A stretch of 64,000 nucleotides of DNA from Rothia similimucilaginosa (GCF_029850875.1 NZ_JAOVAM010000001.1:310001-374000); one strand, 5' to 3'; shown: positions 27,370-36,197, numbered from the stretch's first letter. A program made the numbers and translations. Notes: generated from the sequence alone by a model not told the origin.

Positions 27370-28806
27370 CTACGCTACTTTTTGTGCATCTTTCTCGTAG
27401 TTCTGCTCGCCACGCTCAATATTCCGCTGGTGAGCATCAATGATGCGTTCCAGGGTCGGCACAATCGCACCGCGCCAGCACGCATAATCGTGACCGCCGT
27501 TAAAGGTCGTGCAGCGCGCTCTCTCCAGACCAAGCTTTTCCAGGCGCACCTTCAGCTCACGGTGAGGAGGCACCAAAACCCACTCCTGCTCCCCCACCTC
27601 AATCTCAAGGTACAGGTGGCGCAGACGATCAATCTCTCCCGCCGCCTCCAGCTCGTCCAGGCGGTCCATGACCTGTGGCTGCCACAGCGACGATGACTGC
27701 GCGATCGCACCGCCAAAGGCCTCCGGGCGGCTCAGCACCGCCAACAGGGAGGACAGGCCACCCAGCGACTGACCGTTAATCACAATGTTCTGCGGCGCGG
27801 TCTTAATACCGTGCACCGCCTCCAGGTGCGGGAAGGCAATCTCCACCAGGTAGTCGGCAATCGGGTTGTCACCGTTCAGTTCCTTCCAGCGGTTCTCACG
27901 ACCGCCAGAGTGAAGGAAGAACACGTGCATCGCCGGAATACGGCCCACCTCATGGGCGCGATTGAGGATACGCTCCATGCCCTGGCTAAACCACATTTCG
28001 CCGTCGAACTGGATGAACAACGGCGCATCCGGGGCGGGATCGCCCACGCGACCGAGCACGTACTGGTGGCCGTCAGGGGTATGCATCCACTCGGGGGCGG
28101 GCAGTGCGTCAATCTCTTCCTGAGTCAGGATGAACTCCTGCACCGGCGCGTGCTCAAGCTGCACCACACCCATGCAACGACCGATGCGGTTGCACACGGT
28201 CTCGGGGTTCAGCGGGTCGCCCTCACCGGAGTCCAGCGCGGCGCGCAGGCGCACCTGGTCGTCATCACCCAGCCAGGCGGGGCGCTCGCCGGGCAGCACC
28301 GGCAAGAAGTTGTAGGAGGCACGCCAGGTAGTTTCCATCTGCATGCTCAGCTGCCACCATCCGGTGCCCTCGATGCGGGTCATGAGGGAACGGTCAAGAT
28401 TCTTCTCATCGGTCAGGCGGTTGATGAACATGAGCACCTGCTCCGCCTGCTCGTTGTGGTACAGGAAGGTAACGATGCGCTCGTTCTCACTGATGCTGCC
28501 GTCTTTACGGTGCACCGGCTCGATGATGGGGGTACCTTCGGAGACGACCTCAACGATGCGGGCGTTCAGCTCTTTGGAGCTGACTGCCTCGGCGATGAGG
28601 GCGCTGATGAGGGGGCTATCCACGCGCGGTGCCGGTACGGGGCGCGGGGTTTTGGGAGGACTCGGGCGCACAGCCGGCGCAACGGTACACGGCTGCGCAG
28701 AGGTAGCCTGTACAGAAGCAGGCTGTTCAGAAGTGCCCTGTACAGAAATGCCCTGTACAGAAATGCTCTGTGCGGGAACGGTCTCGGTGGGTTCGTGCTC
28801 GCCCAA
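27370..28806 (-). CDS. Fes-like enterochelin esterase
   Basis: This 478-residue alpha/beta hydrolase resembles cytosolic Fes/IroD enzymes, which cut the triserine ring of ferric enterobactin to release iron. The N-terminal beta domain includes WWQLSMQMETTWRASYNFLP. The hydrolase domain has the nucleophile motif NGQSLGGLSS near residue 347 and the terminal GGHDYACWR histidine near residue 437. A TTG at 28806 is the best start because AAGGAGGA lies four bases upstream. A GTG nine codons earlier reads through that ribosome site. The first 40 codons contain degenerate 15-bp repeats (SVQG-type). It sits between fepC and entE, as expected for iron release after uptake. Confidence 0.85.
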   Translation of the reverse strand: MGEHEPTETVPAQSISVQGISVQGTSEQPASVQATSAQPCTVAPAVRPSPPKTPRPVPAPRVDSPLISALIAEAVSSKELNARIVEVVSEGTPIIEPVHRKDGSISENERIVTFLYHNEQAEQVLMFINRLTDEKNLDRSLMTRIEGTGWWQLSMQMETTWRASYNFLPVLPGERPAWLGDDDQVRLRAALDSGEGDPLNPETVCNRIGRCMGVVQLEHAPVQEFILTQEEIDALPAPEWMHTPDGHQYVLGRVGDPAPDAPLFIQFDGEMWFSQGMERILNRAHEVGRIPAMHVFFLHSGGRENRWKELNGDNPIADYLVEIAFPHLEAVHGIKTAPQNIVINGQSLGGLSSLLAVLSRPEAFGGAIAQSSSLWQPQVMDRLDELEAAGEIDRLRHLYLEIEVGEQEWVLVPPHRELKVRLEKLGLERARCTTFNGGHDYACWRGAIVPTLERIIDAHQRNIERGEQNYEKDAQKVA

Positions 28807-29060
28807 CGGTTCCTCCTTGGTCTGTGGAAACACTCAATTGATGAGAATCGGTGAGGAGGCACATTATCGTTAGTTAGCCTCTACTACCTCACTCTATGGT
28901 ATCCCTTACCCAAACTCCAGCCAAAGGGAAAAACGAAAGAACCAAAAGATGACAATCATGACAGCCAGCACACACTACTAAAACCCAAGCACGAAGCCAC
29001 CACAACCCTGCCCAGCCCAGCCCCACCTAAAACCAGCCTGTCCACCCCAAAAGTTAAAAG

Positions 29061-29141
29061 AGATGAGGCACCGAGACCGTGCATCAAACCTCTCAAGTCG
29101 TAACTTTCAAAGCCTCATACGGCAGTCTCGGTGCCTCATCT
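29061..29141 (-). terminator. long hairpin downstream of fepC, terminator-like on the minus strand
   Basis: The exact 17-bp arms AGATGAGGCACCGAGAC and GTCTCGGTGCCTCATCT enclose a 47-base loop. In the minus direction they are followed by CTTTTAACTTTT. Confidence 0.6.
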
Positions 29142-29159
29142 ACGGGTTCCCAAAATGGA

Positions 29160-29330
29160 ACCTACCCAGTGCTCGGATCCGTTCATGCGTCAAAGACGGG
29201 CGAGCACCGGGTAGGCGCCCTACGCGCAGGGGATCCTGGGTCCCTCAGATCCTAACGTTCGCTACTCGGCGCAATGCCGAGCTTTTCCACCCGTACTGAG
29301 ACGATTGGCGCCAACTCCCACGCGGCTTAG
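29160..29330. other. cluster of hairpins between fepC and its terminator
   Basis: CCTACCC-A-GTGCTCG near 29161 pairs at 14 of 15 positions with CGAGCACCGGGTAGG near 29199-29213. CTCGGC-GCAAT-GCCGAG lies near 29264-29280. A palindrome TTGGCGCCAA lies near 29305. I know no named RNA family with this shape. Confidence 0.4.
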
Positions 29331-29339
29331 GGGCGAAAA

Positions 29340-30182
29340 CTATTCGCTTTCGCGGGCCGCCGAAATAGCATCAGCGGCAATATGAATTGATTGGTTCTCC
29401 TTCGGAATAACCAAAGGAGTACCAGTGCACGGATCAGGAATAATAACCGATTGCAGGTCAAAAACTTCCTGAATAAGTTCCGGTGTAATTATCGCACGCG
29501 GATCACCCTGAGCGATAATCCGACCCTGCTTCATTAAAACAACATGAGTAGCATACCTGAAAGCAAGGTTCAGGTCATGCAACACCACGGCTACAGTCCG
29601 GCCTTCGGAATGCAATTTCTTCGTCAGGTTCAGCACCTCAATCTGGTGTGTGATGTCCAGGTAGGTGGTCGGCTCATCGAGAAGAATCAGCGGGGTCTGC
29701 TGCGCCAGGGTCATGGCAATCCACACGCGCTGACGCTGACCGCCCGAGAGCGCCTCAATGGGACGCTCCGCAAGCTCCAGCACGTTCGCTGCCTGCATCG
29801 CCTCCACGCAGGCTCGCTCGTCCTCATCAGACCAGGAACGCAGTAGCGACTGGTGCGGGTAGCGGCCGCGCGCCACCACATCCGCCACGGTCACGCCACT
29901 CGGCGCCTCCGGGGTCTGCGGCAACATCGCCAGGATCTTAGCAATGGCGCGGGACTTCATCTGCGGCAGCGGGGTGCCGTCTAGGCGAACCTCGCCCTCT
30001 TTGAGCGGGTTCACGCGGGCAAGAGCCTTCAATGTGGTCGACTTACCACAGGCGTTGGGGCCCAGGATAACGGCCAGCTCCCCCTCCGGCACCTGAAAAT
30101 CTACCCCGTTGAGCACCGTATGCTCACCGTAGGCAACCACCATGTTCTCGCCTTCAAGGCGGGTCGTCACACTAGTGTTCAC
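29340..30182 (-). CDS. fepC: ferric siderophore ABC transporter ATPase (FepC type)
   Basis: This 280-residue ATPase powers siderophore import from the inner face of the membrane. It has Walker A GPNACGKSTTLKAL near residue 38, signature LSGGQRQRVWIAMTLAQ near residue 145, Walker B LILLDEPTTYLD near residue 165 and the switch His in VVLHDLNLAF. The Ala in the P-loop (GPNACGKS) is common in this subfamily. It starts with GTG, which overlaps the permease stop by one base (TAGTG), so translation is probably coupled. It is the last gene of fepD-fepG-fepC. Confidence 0.93.
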   Translation of the reverse strand: MNTSVTTRLEGENMVVAYGEHTVLNGVDFQVPEGELAVILGPNACGKSTTLKALARVNPLKEGEVRLDGTPLPQMKSRAIAKILAMLPQTPEAPSGVTVADVVARGRYPHQSLLRSWSDEDERACVEAMQAANVLELAERPIEALSGGQRQRVWIAMTLAQQTPLILLDEPTTYLDITHQIEVLNLTKKLHSEGRTVAVVLHDLNLAFRYATHVVLMKQGRIIAQGDPRAIITPELIQEVFDLQSVIIPDPCTGTPLVIPKENQSIHIAADAISAARESE

Positions 30183-31288
30183 TAGCTCTTCTTCCTTTCG
30201 AGGTAAATCAGGTAAATCAGGTACAGGCCACCAATCGCGCCGGTCACCACACCCACCTGAATGATGCGTCCGGAAACAGCGAATCGGCCAATCAGGTCGG
30301 AGCCGAGCACCATGAACGCACCCATGAGTGCCGCGGAGGTGAAGCCCACCCCACCACTACGGGAGAGAGTCTTCGCAATGTGCGGCGCAGCCAGGGCGAC
30401 GAAGGCAATCGGACCGGTCGTCGCGGTCGCCAGCGAAACCAGAAGCACACCGATGAACAGAGCCGCCACACGGTACGCATTCACGCTCACACCCAAACCG
30501 GATGCCACCTGGTCACCAAAACGAATCGCGCCCAGCGGGCGGACCAGCATCAGCAGCAGCGGAGTCACCACAAGCAGCAGACCCAGTAGCGCGTAGGTGC
30601 GCTCCCAGGTGATGTCATTGAGCGAACCGGCAAGCCAGGACGCCGCGGTCTGCGCCTGAGTCAGCGAAGCACGCACCACCAGCAGCGCGTTGAACGCCGC
30701 CAGAGTCGAACCCACACCAATACCGACCAGCACCAGACGGAAACCGTACAGGCCCGTGTGCCGCGTCAACAACCACACCAGCACCGAGGTCGCTAAGCCA
30801 CCAACCACAGCGCCCAGGGCAACCTCAACGGGGCCGGAATTGAACACAATAATCTGCAACAGCGCACCGGTTGCGGCACCATTTGTGAAGCCGATAATAT
30901 CCGGTGATCCTAGGGCGTTACCCGAAATCACCTGGAAAATCGCACCCGACAGACCAAGCGCCGCGCCCACCAGAAGCGCCGCCACAATACGCGCCGCACG
31001 CTGCTGAGCAAAAGTCACCGTAATCTGCTTACCCTCACCTAGCAGCGCCGGGATCAGCTTCTCCGGGGCAATCTTGTAGTCCCCCTGCAGCATGCCCCAA
31101 AACGCCAGCACCGCAATCAGCACCACCAACGCCACATTCAGAATCAGCACACGCCACGGCACCTGAGCACTCAGCGGACCGCGCACAGTCAACACCGGGC
31201 GGCCACCCAAATCGCGGCCACGACGACGCGCAGAACGATTAGTCGCAGTGGTGGCGGCCTCCGTCGATAGAGCGGAAGAATTCGACAT
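30182..31288 (-). CDS. fepG: ferric siderophore ABC transporter permease (FepG type)
   Basis: This 368-residue FecCD-family permease has about nine or ten membrane segments and forms the channel with FepD. Typical motifs are GAALGLSGAIFQVISGNALGSPDIIGFTNGA (shown here only as a region near residues 100-130) and GPIAFVALAAPHIAKTL near residue 290. The N-terminal 45 residues are cytoplasmic, Arg-rich and end in the first hydrophobic segment. Its ATG overlaps the fepD stop by one base (TAATG). Which of the two permeases corresponds to FepD or FepG is by order and similarity only. Confidence 0.9.
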   Translation of the reverse strand: MSNSSALSTEAATTATNRSARRRGRDLGGRPVLTVRGPLSAQVPWRVLILNVALVVLIAVLAFWGMLQGDYKIAPEKLIPALLGEGKQITVTFAQQRAARIVAALLVGAALGLSGAIFQVISGNALGSPDIIGFTNGAATGALLQIIVFNSGPVEVALGAVVGGLATSVLVWLLTRHTGLYGFRLVLVGIGVGSTLAAFNALLVVRASLTQAQTAASWLAGSLNDITWERTYALLGLLLVVTPLLLMLVRPLGAIRFGDQVASGLGVSVNAYRVAALFIGVLLVSLATATTGPIAFVALAAPHIAKTLSRSGGVGFTSAALMGAFMVLGSDLIGRFAVSGRIIQVGVVTGAIGGLYLIYLIYLERKKS

Positions 31289-32355
31289 TAGAGAGCCTCC
31301 ACCTTACGACGAGTCATCAGGAACAAGAACACCGGGGCACCGGCAAGAGTCGCCACAATACCCACCTGAGTCTCCTGCGGAGCCACCAGCACACGCGCCA
31401 ACACGTCAGCACACAGCAGCCACACCGGACCCAACAGCGCCGAACCATAATTCACCCAGCGCACATCATTACCGAGCAGAGCACGCACCACAAACGGCAC
31501 TGCCAAACCCACAAATCCAATCGGACCCACAGCAGCAGTCGCCGCACCAGCAAGCACCGTCACCGCCAGCAACGTCAAATTCTGCGTCGTACGCACACTC
31601 ACGCCGAGGCTGGTCGCCGCCTCCTCGCCCATACTCAGAGCATTAATCGCAGGAGCCACAAAAAATGCCACCAGCACACCCAGCACAATCACCGGGCCCA
31701 CCGTTGACGCGATATCCATACCGCGGCCCTCCAGCGAACCGGCAACCCACACACGGAACTCGTTATACGCATCCTGATCAGCCAAAATCAGGCCCTGCGC
31801 AATCGCCGACAACGCCGCAGAAATCGCCACACCCGCCAACGCAAGCTTCACAATCGACCCGTCACGGCCACGACCCAGCATGTACACCAGCACCGCAGCC
31901 AACGCACCACCAATCGTCGCAGCAACCATGTACTGCCAAATGCCCATCACACCAAAAACCACCACGGAAGCAATCACAGCCACCGCAGCACCGGCATTCA
32001 CACCCATCAGACCGGGCTCAGCCAGCGGGTTACGGGTCAACGACTGCATCAACGAACCGGCAACCGCCAACGCAGCACCCGCTGCAAGACCCACCAGGGT
32101 ACGCGGAATACGCTGCTCCGTCACAATCGTCTGCGTCTGCTCAGAAGCAGTGCCATTGAAAACAGCCAGAACCTGATCCGGCGGAAGATTATTCGACCCG
32201 AACAGCAAAGAAGCAGCCACAGCCCCCACCAAAAGCACCGCAAACAGGAACAGAAAAGCCAGGCGCTTACCCAACTTCTGCCCCTGAATCACAGAACCCT
32301 GACGGGACGTACTCTCCTGCTGAACATCTCGGGACAATGAGCTCGTGCGGGCCAC
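31288..32355 (-). CDS. fepD: ferric siderophore ABC transporter permease (FepD type)
   Basis: This 355-residue FecCD-family membrane protein is the partner of the next permease. Conserved segments include LVGLAAGAALAVAGSLMQ and TRNPLAEPGLMGVNAGA near residues 85-125 and GPIGFVGLAVPFVVRAL near residue 290. The start is placed at GTG 32355, four bases after AAGGAG. An upstream in-frame ATG at 32433 would add 26 basic residues without a ribosome site. It is the first gene of the coupled transporter operon. A hairpin at 32462-32486 separates it from the surface-protein gene upstream. Confidence 0.9.
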   Translation of the reverse strand: MARTSSLSRDVQQESTSRQGSVIQGQKLGKRLAFLFLFAVLLVGAVAASLLFGSNNLPPDQVLAVFNGTASEQTQTIVTEQRIPRTLVGLAAGAALAVAGSLMQSLTRNPLAEPGLMGVNAGAAVAVIASVVVFGVMGIWQYMVAATIGGALAAVLVYMLGRGRDGSIVKLALAGVAISAALSAIAQGLILADQDAYNEFRVWVAGSLEGRGMDIASTVGPVIVLGVLVAFFVAPAINALSMGEEAATSLGVSVRTTQNLTLLAVTVLAGAATAAVGPIGFVGLAVPFVVRALLGNDVRWVNYGSALLGPVWLLCADVLARVLVAPQETQVGIVATLAGAPVFLFLMTRRKVEAL

Positions 32356-32461
32356 TATGCTCCTTATGCTCGATACAAGAAAACTAAGGAGGCGCGCCCG
32401 GCGCACCCACACCACGCGAGGGGTACCCGGCACACCGGTAGATAATGAGAGAAACGCCGGA

Positions 32462-32486
32462 GCGGGTGGGTTACTCCCCCACCCGC
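32462..32486 (-). terminator. hairpin between the 296-residue surface protein gene and fepD
   Basis: The exact 9-bp arms GCGGGTGGG and CCCACCCGC have no good T-run on the minus strand. It may act as an mRNA-stabilising or partial termination structure. Confidence 0.5.
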
Positions 32487-32501
32487 ATCCGACGTTAAGT
32501 C

Positions 32502-33392
32502 TTAGCGCTTACGGGTCAGCAGCAACGCAGCGGCACCCACAACGCTTACGCCCAGAACCACCACGCCAATCCACGGGAACGCAGCACCGTAAGTCACGGT
32601 CTGAACGGTGGATGCGGTGTTAGCCGCGCCCGAAGCTGAAGCGCTCGGGTTCGACGCATTACCGCGCGCAACAGCCGAAGAAGATGCGCTCGCCGAAGCG
32701 GTAGCCTTCTTCTGGGCATTTGCAGAAGCCGAAGCAGCCGGCGCAGCGGAAGAGTCAGCTTCCACGTTCAGGCGGTCGTACTCCTCCTTGGTGATGGTGT
32801 TGCCGTCAGCGTCGGTGTACACAGTCTCAGCCTCAGCATTCGACTCATCACTCTGAGAGTTTGCGGAATCATCAGAACCCGAACGACGAGAGGAAGAGTT
32901 AGAAGATTCAGAACCGTTCTCGCCCACCACGGTGAACTCGGGGCTGCGGTTGCTGTACGCCTCGGTACCCAGGTACTTGCCGTCCTTGTCACGCTTCTCA
33001 CGGGAAGCGAGGAAACGCAGAGTGTGGGTGCCAGGGCCTACATCCGGCAGCACGAAGGAACCGGAGACGTTACCGTTGCCATCGGTCTTCTGCTGATGCA
33101 CCACGCAAGCGCCCTGAGCCGCATTGGAGGGGCACAGGTTGCCGTCGTCCACCTTCACGGACACCACAGCGTTCGCGGGGAAGCCGCTCACGCTAAAGGA
33201 AATCACGCCGTGCTCGCTCACAGAGGGGGAAACGGTTGAGGAGGTGTTATCGGTAGATGCCTTCGCACCACCCGGAGGCAGAGCGGATGCAGTGCCAACA
33301 CCCAGGCCCAGTGCCAGGGTTGCGGCGGCGCAGGCGGTCAGTGCCTTAGAGGTCAGGGATGCCTTCGGGGTTCCCGAAAAAGGTGCACGCAT
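32502..33392 (-). CDS. membrane-anchored surface protein in the siderophore locus (296 aa)
   Basis: An N-terminal signal peptide (ALTACAAATLALGLGVGTASA) is followed by one predicted beta-rich domain, about residues 45-150. It contains ISFSVSGFPANAVVSVKVDD and a likely disulfide pair (NLCPSN and GACVVH), and ends with THTLRFLASREKRDKDGKYLG. Next come a Ser/Asn/Asp-rich then Ala/Ser-rich stalk, a single membrane helix near residues 273-292, and a KR tail. There is no LPXTG. GAAAGGA precedes the ATG. It lies between the binding-protein and permease genes in the same direction as the transporter genes. I do not recognise the domain. Carrying ligand across the wall to FepB is an attractive idea but only inference. 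Confidence 0.6.
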   Translation of the reverse strand: MRAPFSGTPKASLTSKALTACAAATLALGLGVGTASALPPGGAKASTDNTSSTVSPSVSEHGVISFSVSGFPANAVVSVKVDDGNLCPSNAAQGACVVHQQKTDGNGNVSGSFVLPDVGPGTHTLRFLASREKRDKDGKYLGTEAYSNRSPEFTVVGENGSESSNSSSRRSGSDDSANSQSDESNAEAETVYTDADGNTITKEEYDRLNVEADSSAAPAASASANAQKKATASASASSSAVARGNASNPSASASGAANTASTVQTVTYGAAFPWIGVVVLGVSVVGAAALLLTRKR

Positions 33393-33563
33393 GGTTGTCC
33401 TTTCAAATCTTTGCCAGGTTCATCTCTGGATATTCCGGTCCGTAGCAGAAACAACGGAGCGACGCTGTATATCTGAACCCAAGTAGTCGGAGGGGCACCC
33501 GGTTTACGCACCCCTTCTCCAGGGGGGTGAGCCGGTGCCGGTGTGAGTGTGCAGTCAGAAAAT

Positions 33564-34994
33564 TTACTTCTTGGAGGTACGCAACACCAGAGCCGTAGTC
33601 AGAATCACCAAGCCAGCTGCCGAAAGCAGCAGGTTGTTGGCGTTATTGACTAGCCACTTGGTCATACCGGTTAGCTCAGTACCTTCAATGGTTGGCCCCT
33701 GCGCAGTCAGGGCCGTAGGGCTGGAGGTAGCACTTGCATTCGAACGCGGCGAGGCAGAAGCAGAAGGTGAGCTGATGGCTTTAACACTCGCATTAGCCTG
33801 GGGCGTCGAGGCAGCGCTTTGGGGAGCTGCTTCCTTCGCCTTAGCCTGCACTCGCTTCACAATAGGTTCGGCGGGAGTAACAACTGTGGCGAGTGACGGC
33901 TCCACATCGTAGGAGCCCTGGTCATCATTGGATACATCCTCGCGGGGTGCCACGACACGCTCGATAGTTATGTCAGCAAAACCAAGCACGGCATTCTCAG
34001 CATCCTGATTACCGTTGTGCACAACCACTCGGTAGGTGGTGGGAGACATAGTTCCGCTAGTCTCGTAGCTGAAACTGCGGTTGTTATCCAGGCGCTTCCA
34101 GCCGGAGCCGTAGAGGGTCTGCGGGGAGTTACCGAGATAGGTCGCGGCGTACACCCAGGTGCCCGGTTCAGCGTTCGGCACGGTCACGGTCACGGTGGAG
34201 CCGTCACGGCTCACCTGCACGCCATTACCAGCGGTCAGTTCGGAGGCGTTGACCGGCTCGGGTGCGTCACCGGGGGCGTACTCCGGAGCCTTGTCGCTGA
34301 GCTTAATCTTCTGTCGAATAGACACGCCGCGGTCGTAGTTTTTACCCTGCTCATCTGCTCCACCCAAGGAACCGGAGAGGATCTGCACGTTGTGCTCGGA
34401 ATTTTCGGTAGCCCAGCCTGCCTCCACCAGTTTTTCGGCACTCAAACCGGTGTTTTCGGTGGTGGGCAGAGGAACCTCAACCTCAAAGGTACCGTCTTCA
34501 TTGGCAATTGCCATGAAGTTTGCAGGCGAGTTGCCACCCTCCTTAGTCAGGGGATTAATGGCCTGGTGTGCTTTATCGGGGAGGGCATCCAGGAACTTGA
34601 CCGCAAATATGGCGCCGCGGTCGGGGGCATTACTCACGAAGCCTTCACCGCGCACCACAATCTTGCCTTCGCGCCACTTTTCGGTGGAGATGGTCACACG
34701 TGCCTTCACAGGGTTCGCTGTCTTGGAGCTGGCAGACTTAGTCGGCTGAATACTCGATGACGCGGACGGGGTAGGCTCAGCGGTCTTGCTCGGCTCATCA
34801 GAGGGAGCAGCATTAGGGGTAGCCGAGGCTGACGGGGTCGCCGCCGGGTCCGAGGCGATACCAATCGGCAGGTTGGAATCCGCGAATGCGAGAGTGGTGC
34901 CGGTCAGCGCTGCTCCAGGGGTGATGAGCGCGCCGGCGAGAGCCACGACGGCACCGTAGCGGGCTGCGGTGCGCACGGGTCGAGTTTCGGTCAT
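33564..34994 (-). CDS. membrane-anchored surface protein in the siderophore locus (476 aa)
   Basis: A signal peptide (about residues 1-38) and a Pro/Ser/Thr stalk come first. Two beta-rich regions follow: one starting VKARVTISTEKWREGKIVV with GEGFVSNAPDRGAIFAVKF (about residues 95-235), and one with VTVTVPNAEPGTWVYAATYL and TYRVVVHNGNQDAENAVLGF (about 250-345). An Ala/Ser/Pro stalk and one membrane helix near residues 450-470 with a SKK tail end the protein. The general plan matches the 296-residue neighbour: signal, beta domain, stalk, TM, basic tail. AAGGAG supports the start. The beta regions loosely recall Ig-like folds. No HtaA, NEAT or LPXTG motif is seen. Function unknown. Its position between fepB-like and fepD genes points to siderophore uptake. 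Confidence 0.6.
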   Translation of the reverse strand: MTETRPVRTAARYGAVVALAGALITPGAALTGTTLAFADSNLPIGIASDPAATPSASATPNAAPSDEPSKTAEPTPSASSSIQPTKSASSKTANPVKARVTISTEKWREGKIVVRGEGFVSNAPDRGAIFAVKFLDALPDKAHQAINPLTKEGGNSPANFMAIANEDGTFEVEVPLPTTENTGLSAEKLVEAGWATENSEHNVQILSGSLGGADEQGKNYDRGVSIRQKIKLSDKAPEYAPGDAPEPVNASELTAGNGVQVSRDGSTVTVTVPNAEPGTWVYAATYLGNSPQTLYGSGWKRLDNNRSFSYETSGTMSPTTYRVVVHNGNQDAENAVLGFADITIERVVAPREDVSNDDQGSYDVEPSLATVVTPAEPIVKRVQAKAKEAAPQSAASTPQANASVKAISSPSASASPRSNASATSSPTALTAQGPTIEGTELTGMTKWLVNNANNLLLSAAGLVILTTALVLRTSKK

Positions 34995-35029
34995 TGTGCT
35001 CCTTGAGGATGGTGTGGTGGGTCGTGCAT

Positions 35030-35069
35030 CCCCTTCCCGCCGCGGTTTTCAGGTCGCGGTGGGAAGGGG
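35030..35069 (-). terminator. hairpin downstream of the siderophore-binding protein gene
   Basis: The arms CCCCTTCCC and GGGAAGGGG continue into CCGCG/CGCGG across one mismatch. There is no strong T-run. Confidence 0.55.
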
Positions 35070-35123
35070 TGTGGCGGAAGCTTCAGCGTGTGATTGCTTC
35101 ACCGAGTGTTCAGAACGGGATGT

Positions 35124-36197
35124 TTAGAGCGGAAGCGCCTTCTTGACGTCTTCGATAATGCCCTCGAGCAGCAGCGGACCGCCGGTGGAGGTCCACTTGG
35201 AGCCGTCCACGAGAATCACGTGGTCGTCCTTGACGGCCTTCAGGTTGGTGAAGCCGGAGGTTTCCTTCGCCTTATTCAGTGCTTCTTCGGCGCCCTGCAG
35301 ACCTGCGGAGCCCTGCGCGTTCGGGTTCTGCTGGCTTGCGCCGCCGAGGGTGCCCAGGAACATGTAGTCCGCGTCGATGGTTGCCAGGTTCTCCAGGGAG
35401 ACGGGCTCGGAGTGACCCTGGCCGTTACGGTCCTGCGCCTCGGGGCGCTTAAGACCCAGGTCGTTGAGCACCTGGCCGGCGGGCAGTTCCTTGAGAATCA
35501 GGGCGGGGCCGTTGCCTGCCCAACGGACGATAGAGAAGGTCTTGTCGCCGTACTTGGGGGCGAGCTGACCCTTCAGCGCCGCGGCATTTGCCTCGTATGC
35601 CTTGATGACTTCTTCGCCCTTGTCGACCATGTTCATGGCGTTGGCGACGTTGCGGAAGTTGATTCGCCAGTCGCCACCCGCGTAGCCGCAGTAGACCACG
35701 GGGGCAATCTTCTTGAGGGTTTCGTAGGCATCGGAGCGCTTGTCCACGCCAGTGGAGTCGACGAGAATCAGGTCGGGTTCGAGGTTGCCGATCTGCTCGT
35801 AGTTGACCTGGGCGACGGTGCCGATGATCTGCACGTCCTTGGCGCGGTCGGCGAGGTAGTTGGGTACGCCGGACTGGCCGCGGCCAGAGACCGAACCGGC
35901 GGGGGTCACGCCGAGGGCGAGCAGGCCGTCGAGGGTGGGTTCGGAGAGGACGATAACCTTCTTCGGGCTGGCGGGAACTTCTACGTTCTCGTCGTCGATA
36001 TCCTTGATGGTTCGGGTGCCGCCGTTGCCGCCCGAGGTGGAACCGCCGGAAGTGGTGGTCGTGGTGGTCTCGCTGCTGCATGCCGCGAGGGCGAGAGCAG
36101 CCGAGGAGGCAAGCGCCAAGCCGAAGAAGGCGCGGCGGTTAACGCCCGATGCGCCGTGGTTTTCGGTGTCGGTCAGATCGGTTTGGTTGAAAGGCAT
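35124..36197 (-). CDS. iron-siderophore substrate-binding lipoprotein (FepB type)
   Basis: This 357-residue binding protein has a twin-arginine motif (NRRAFFGLAL near residue 20), lipobox LAACSS near residue 40 and a Thr/Gly/Ser linker. The class III periplasmic-binding fold follows: VIVLSEPTLDGLLALGVTPAG and YEQIGNLEPDLILVDSTG in the first lobe, VILVDGSKWTSTGGPLLLEGII near the end. It should capture the ferric siderophore outside the membrane and deliver it to the FepD/G/C importer encoded about 3 kb downstream. A DtxR/IdeR-like box overlaps its promoter, so iron repression is likely. Confidence 0.9.
   Translation of the reverse strand: MPFNQTDLTDTENHGASGVNRRAFFGLALASSAALALAACSSETTTTTTSGGSTSGGNGGTRTIKDIDDENVEVPASPKKVIVLSEPTLDGLLALGVTPAGSVSGRGQSGVPNYLADRAKDVQIIGTVAQVNYEQIGNLEPDLILVDSTGVDKRSDAYETLKKIAPVVYCGYAGGDWRINFRNVANAMNMVDKGEEVIKAYEANAAALKGQLAPKYGDKTFSIVRWAGNGPALILKELPAGQVLNDLGLKRPEAQDRNGQGHSEPVSLENLATIDADYMFLGTLGGASQQNPNAQGSAGLQGAEEALNKAKETSGFTNLKAVKDDHVILVDGSKWTSTGGPLLLEGIIEDVKKALPL

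Larger units (their letters stand above)
28807..29339. other. 533-base gap between fepC and the esterase gene with strong RNA structure
   Basis: No gene is seen. The fepC-proximal part (29061-29339) carries a set of long hairpins described separately. The part near the esterase is A/C-rich on the plus strand. It includes a weak DtxR-like stretch near 28868-28886, matching about 12 of 19 consensus positions as I count it. Confidence 0.5.

Noticed and set aside
33564-34994. 476-residue surface protein as an HtaA haem receptor or sortase substrate
   Set aside because: I see neither an HtaA domain signature nor an LPXTG motif. The C-terminus is a plain membrane helix with a KK tail.
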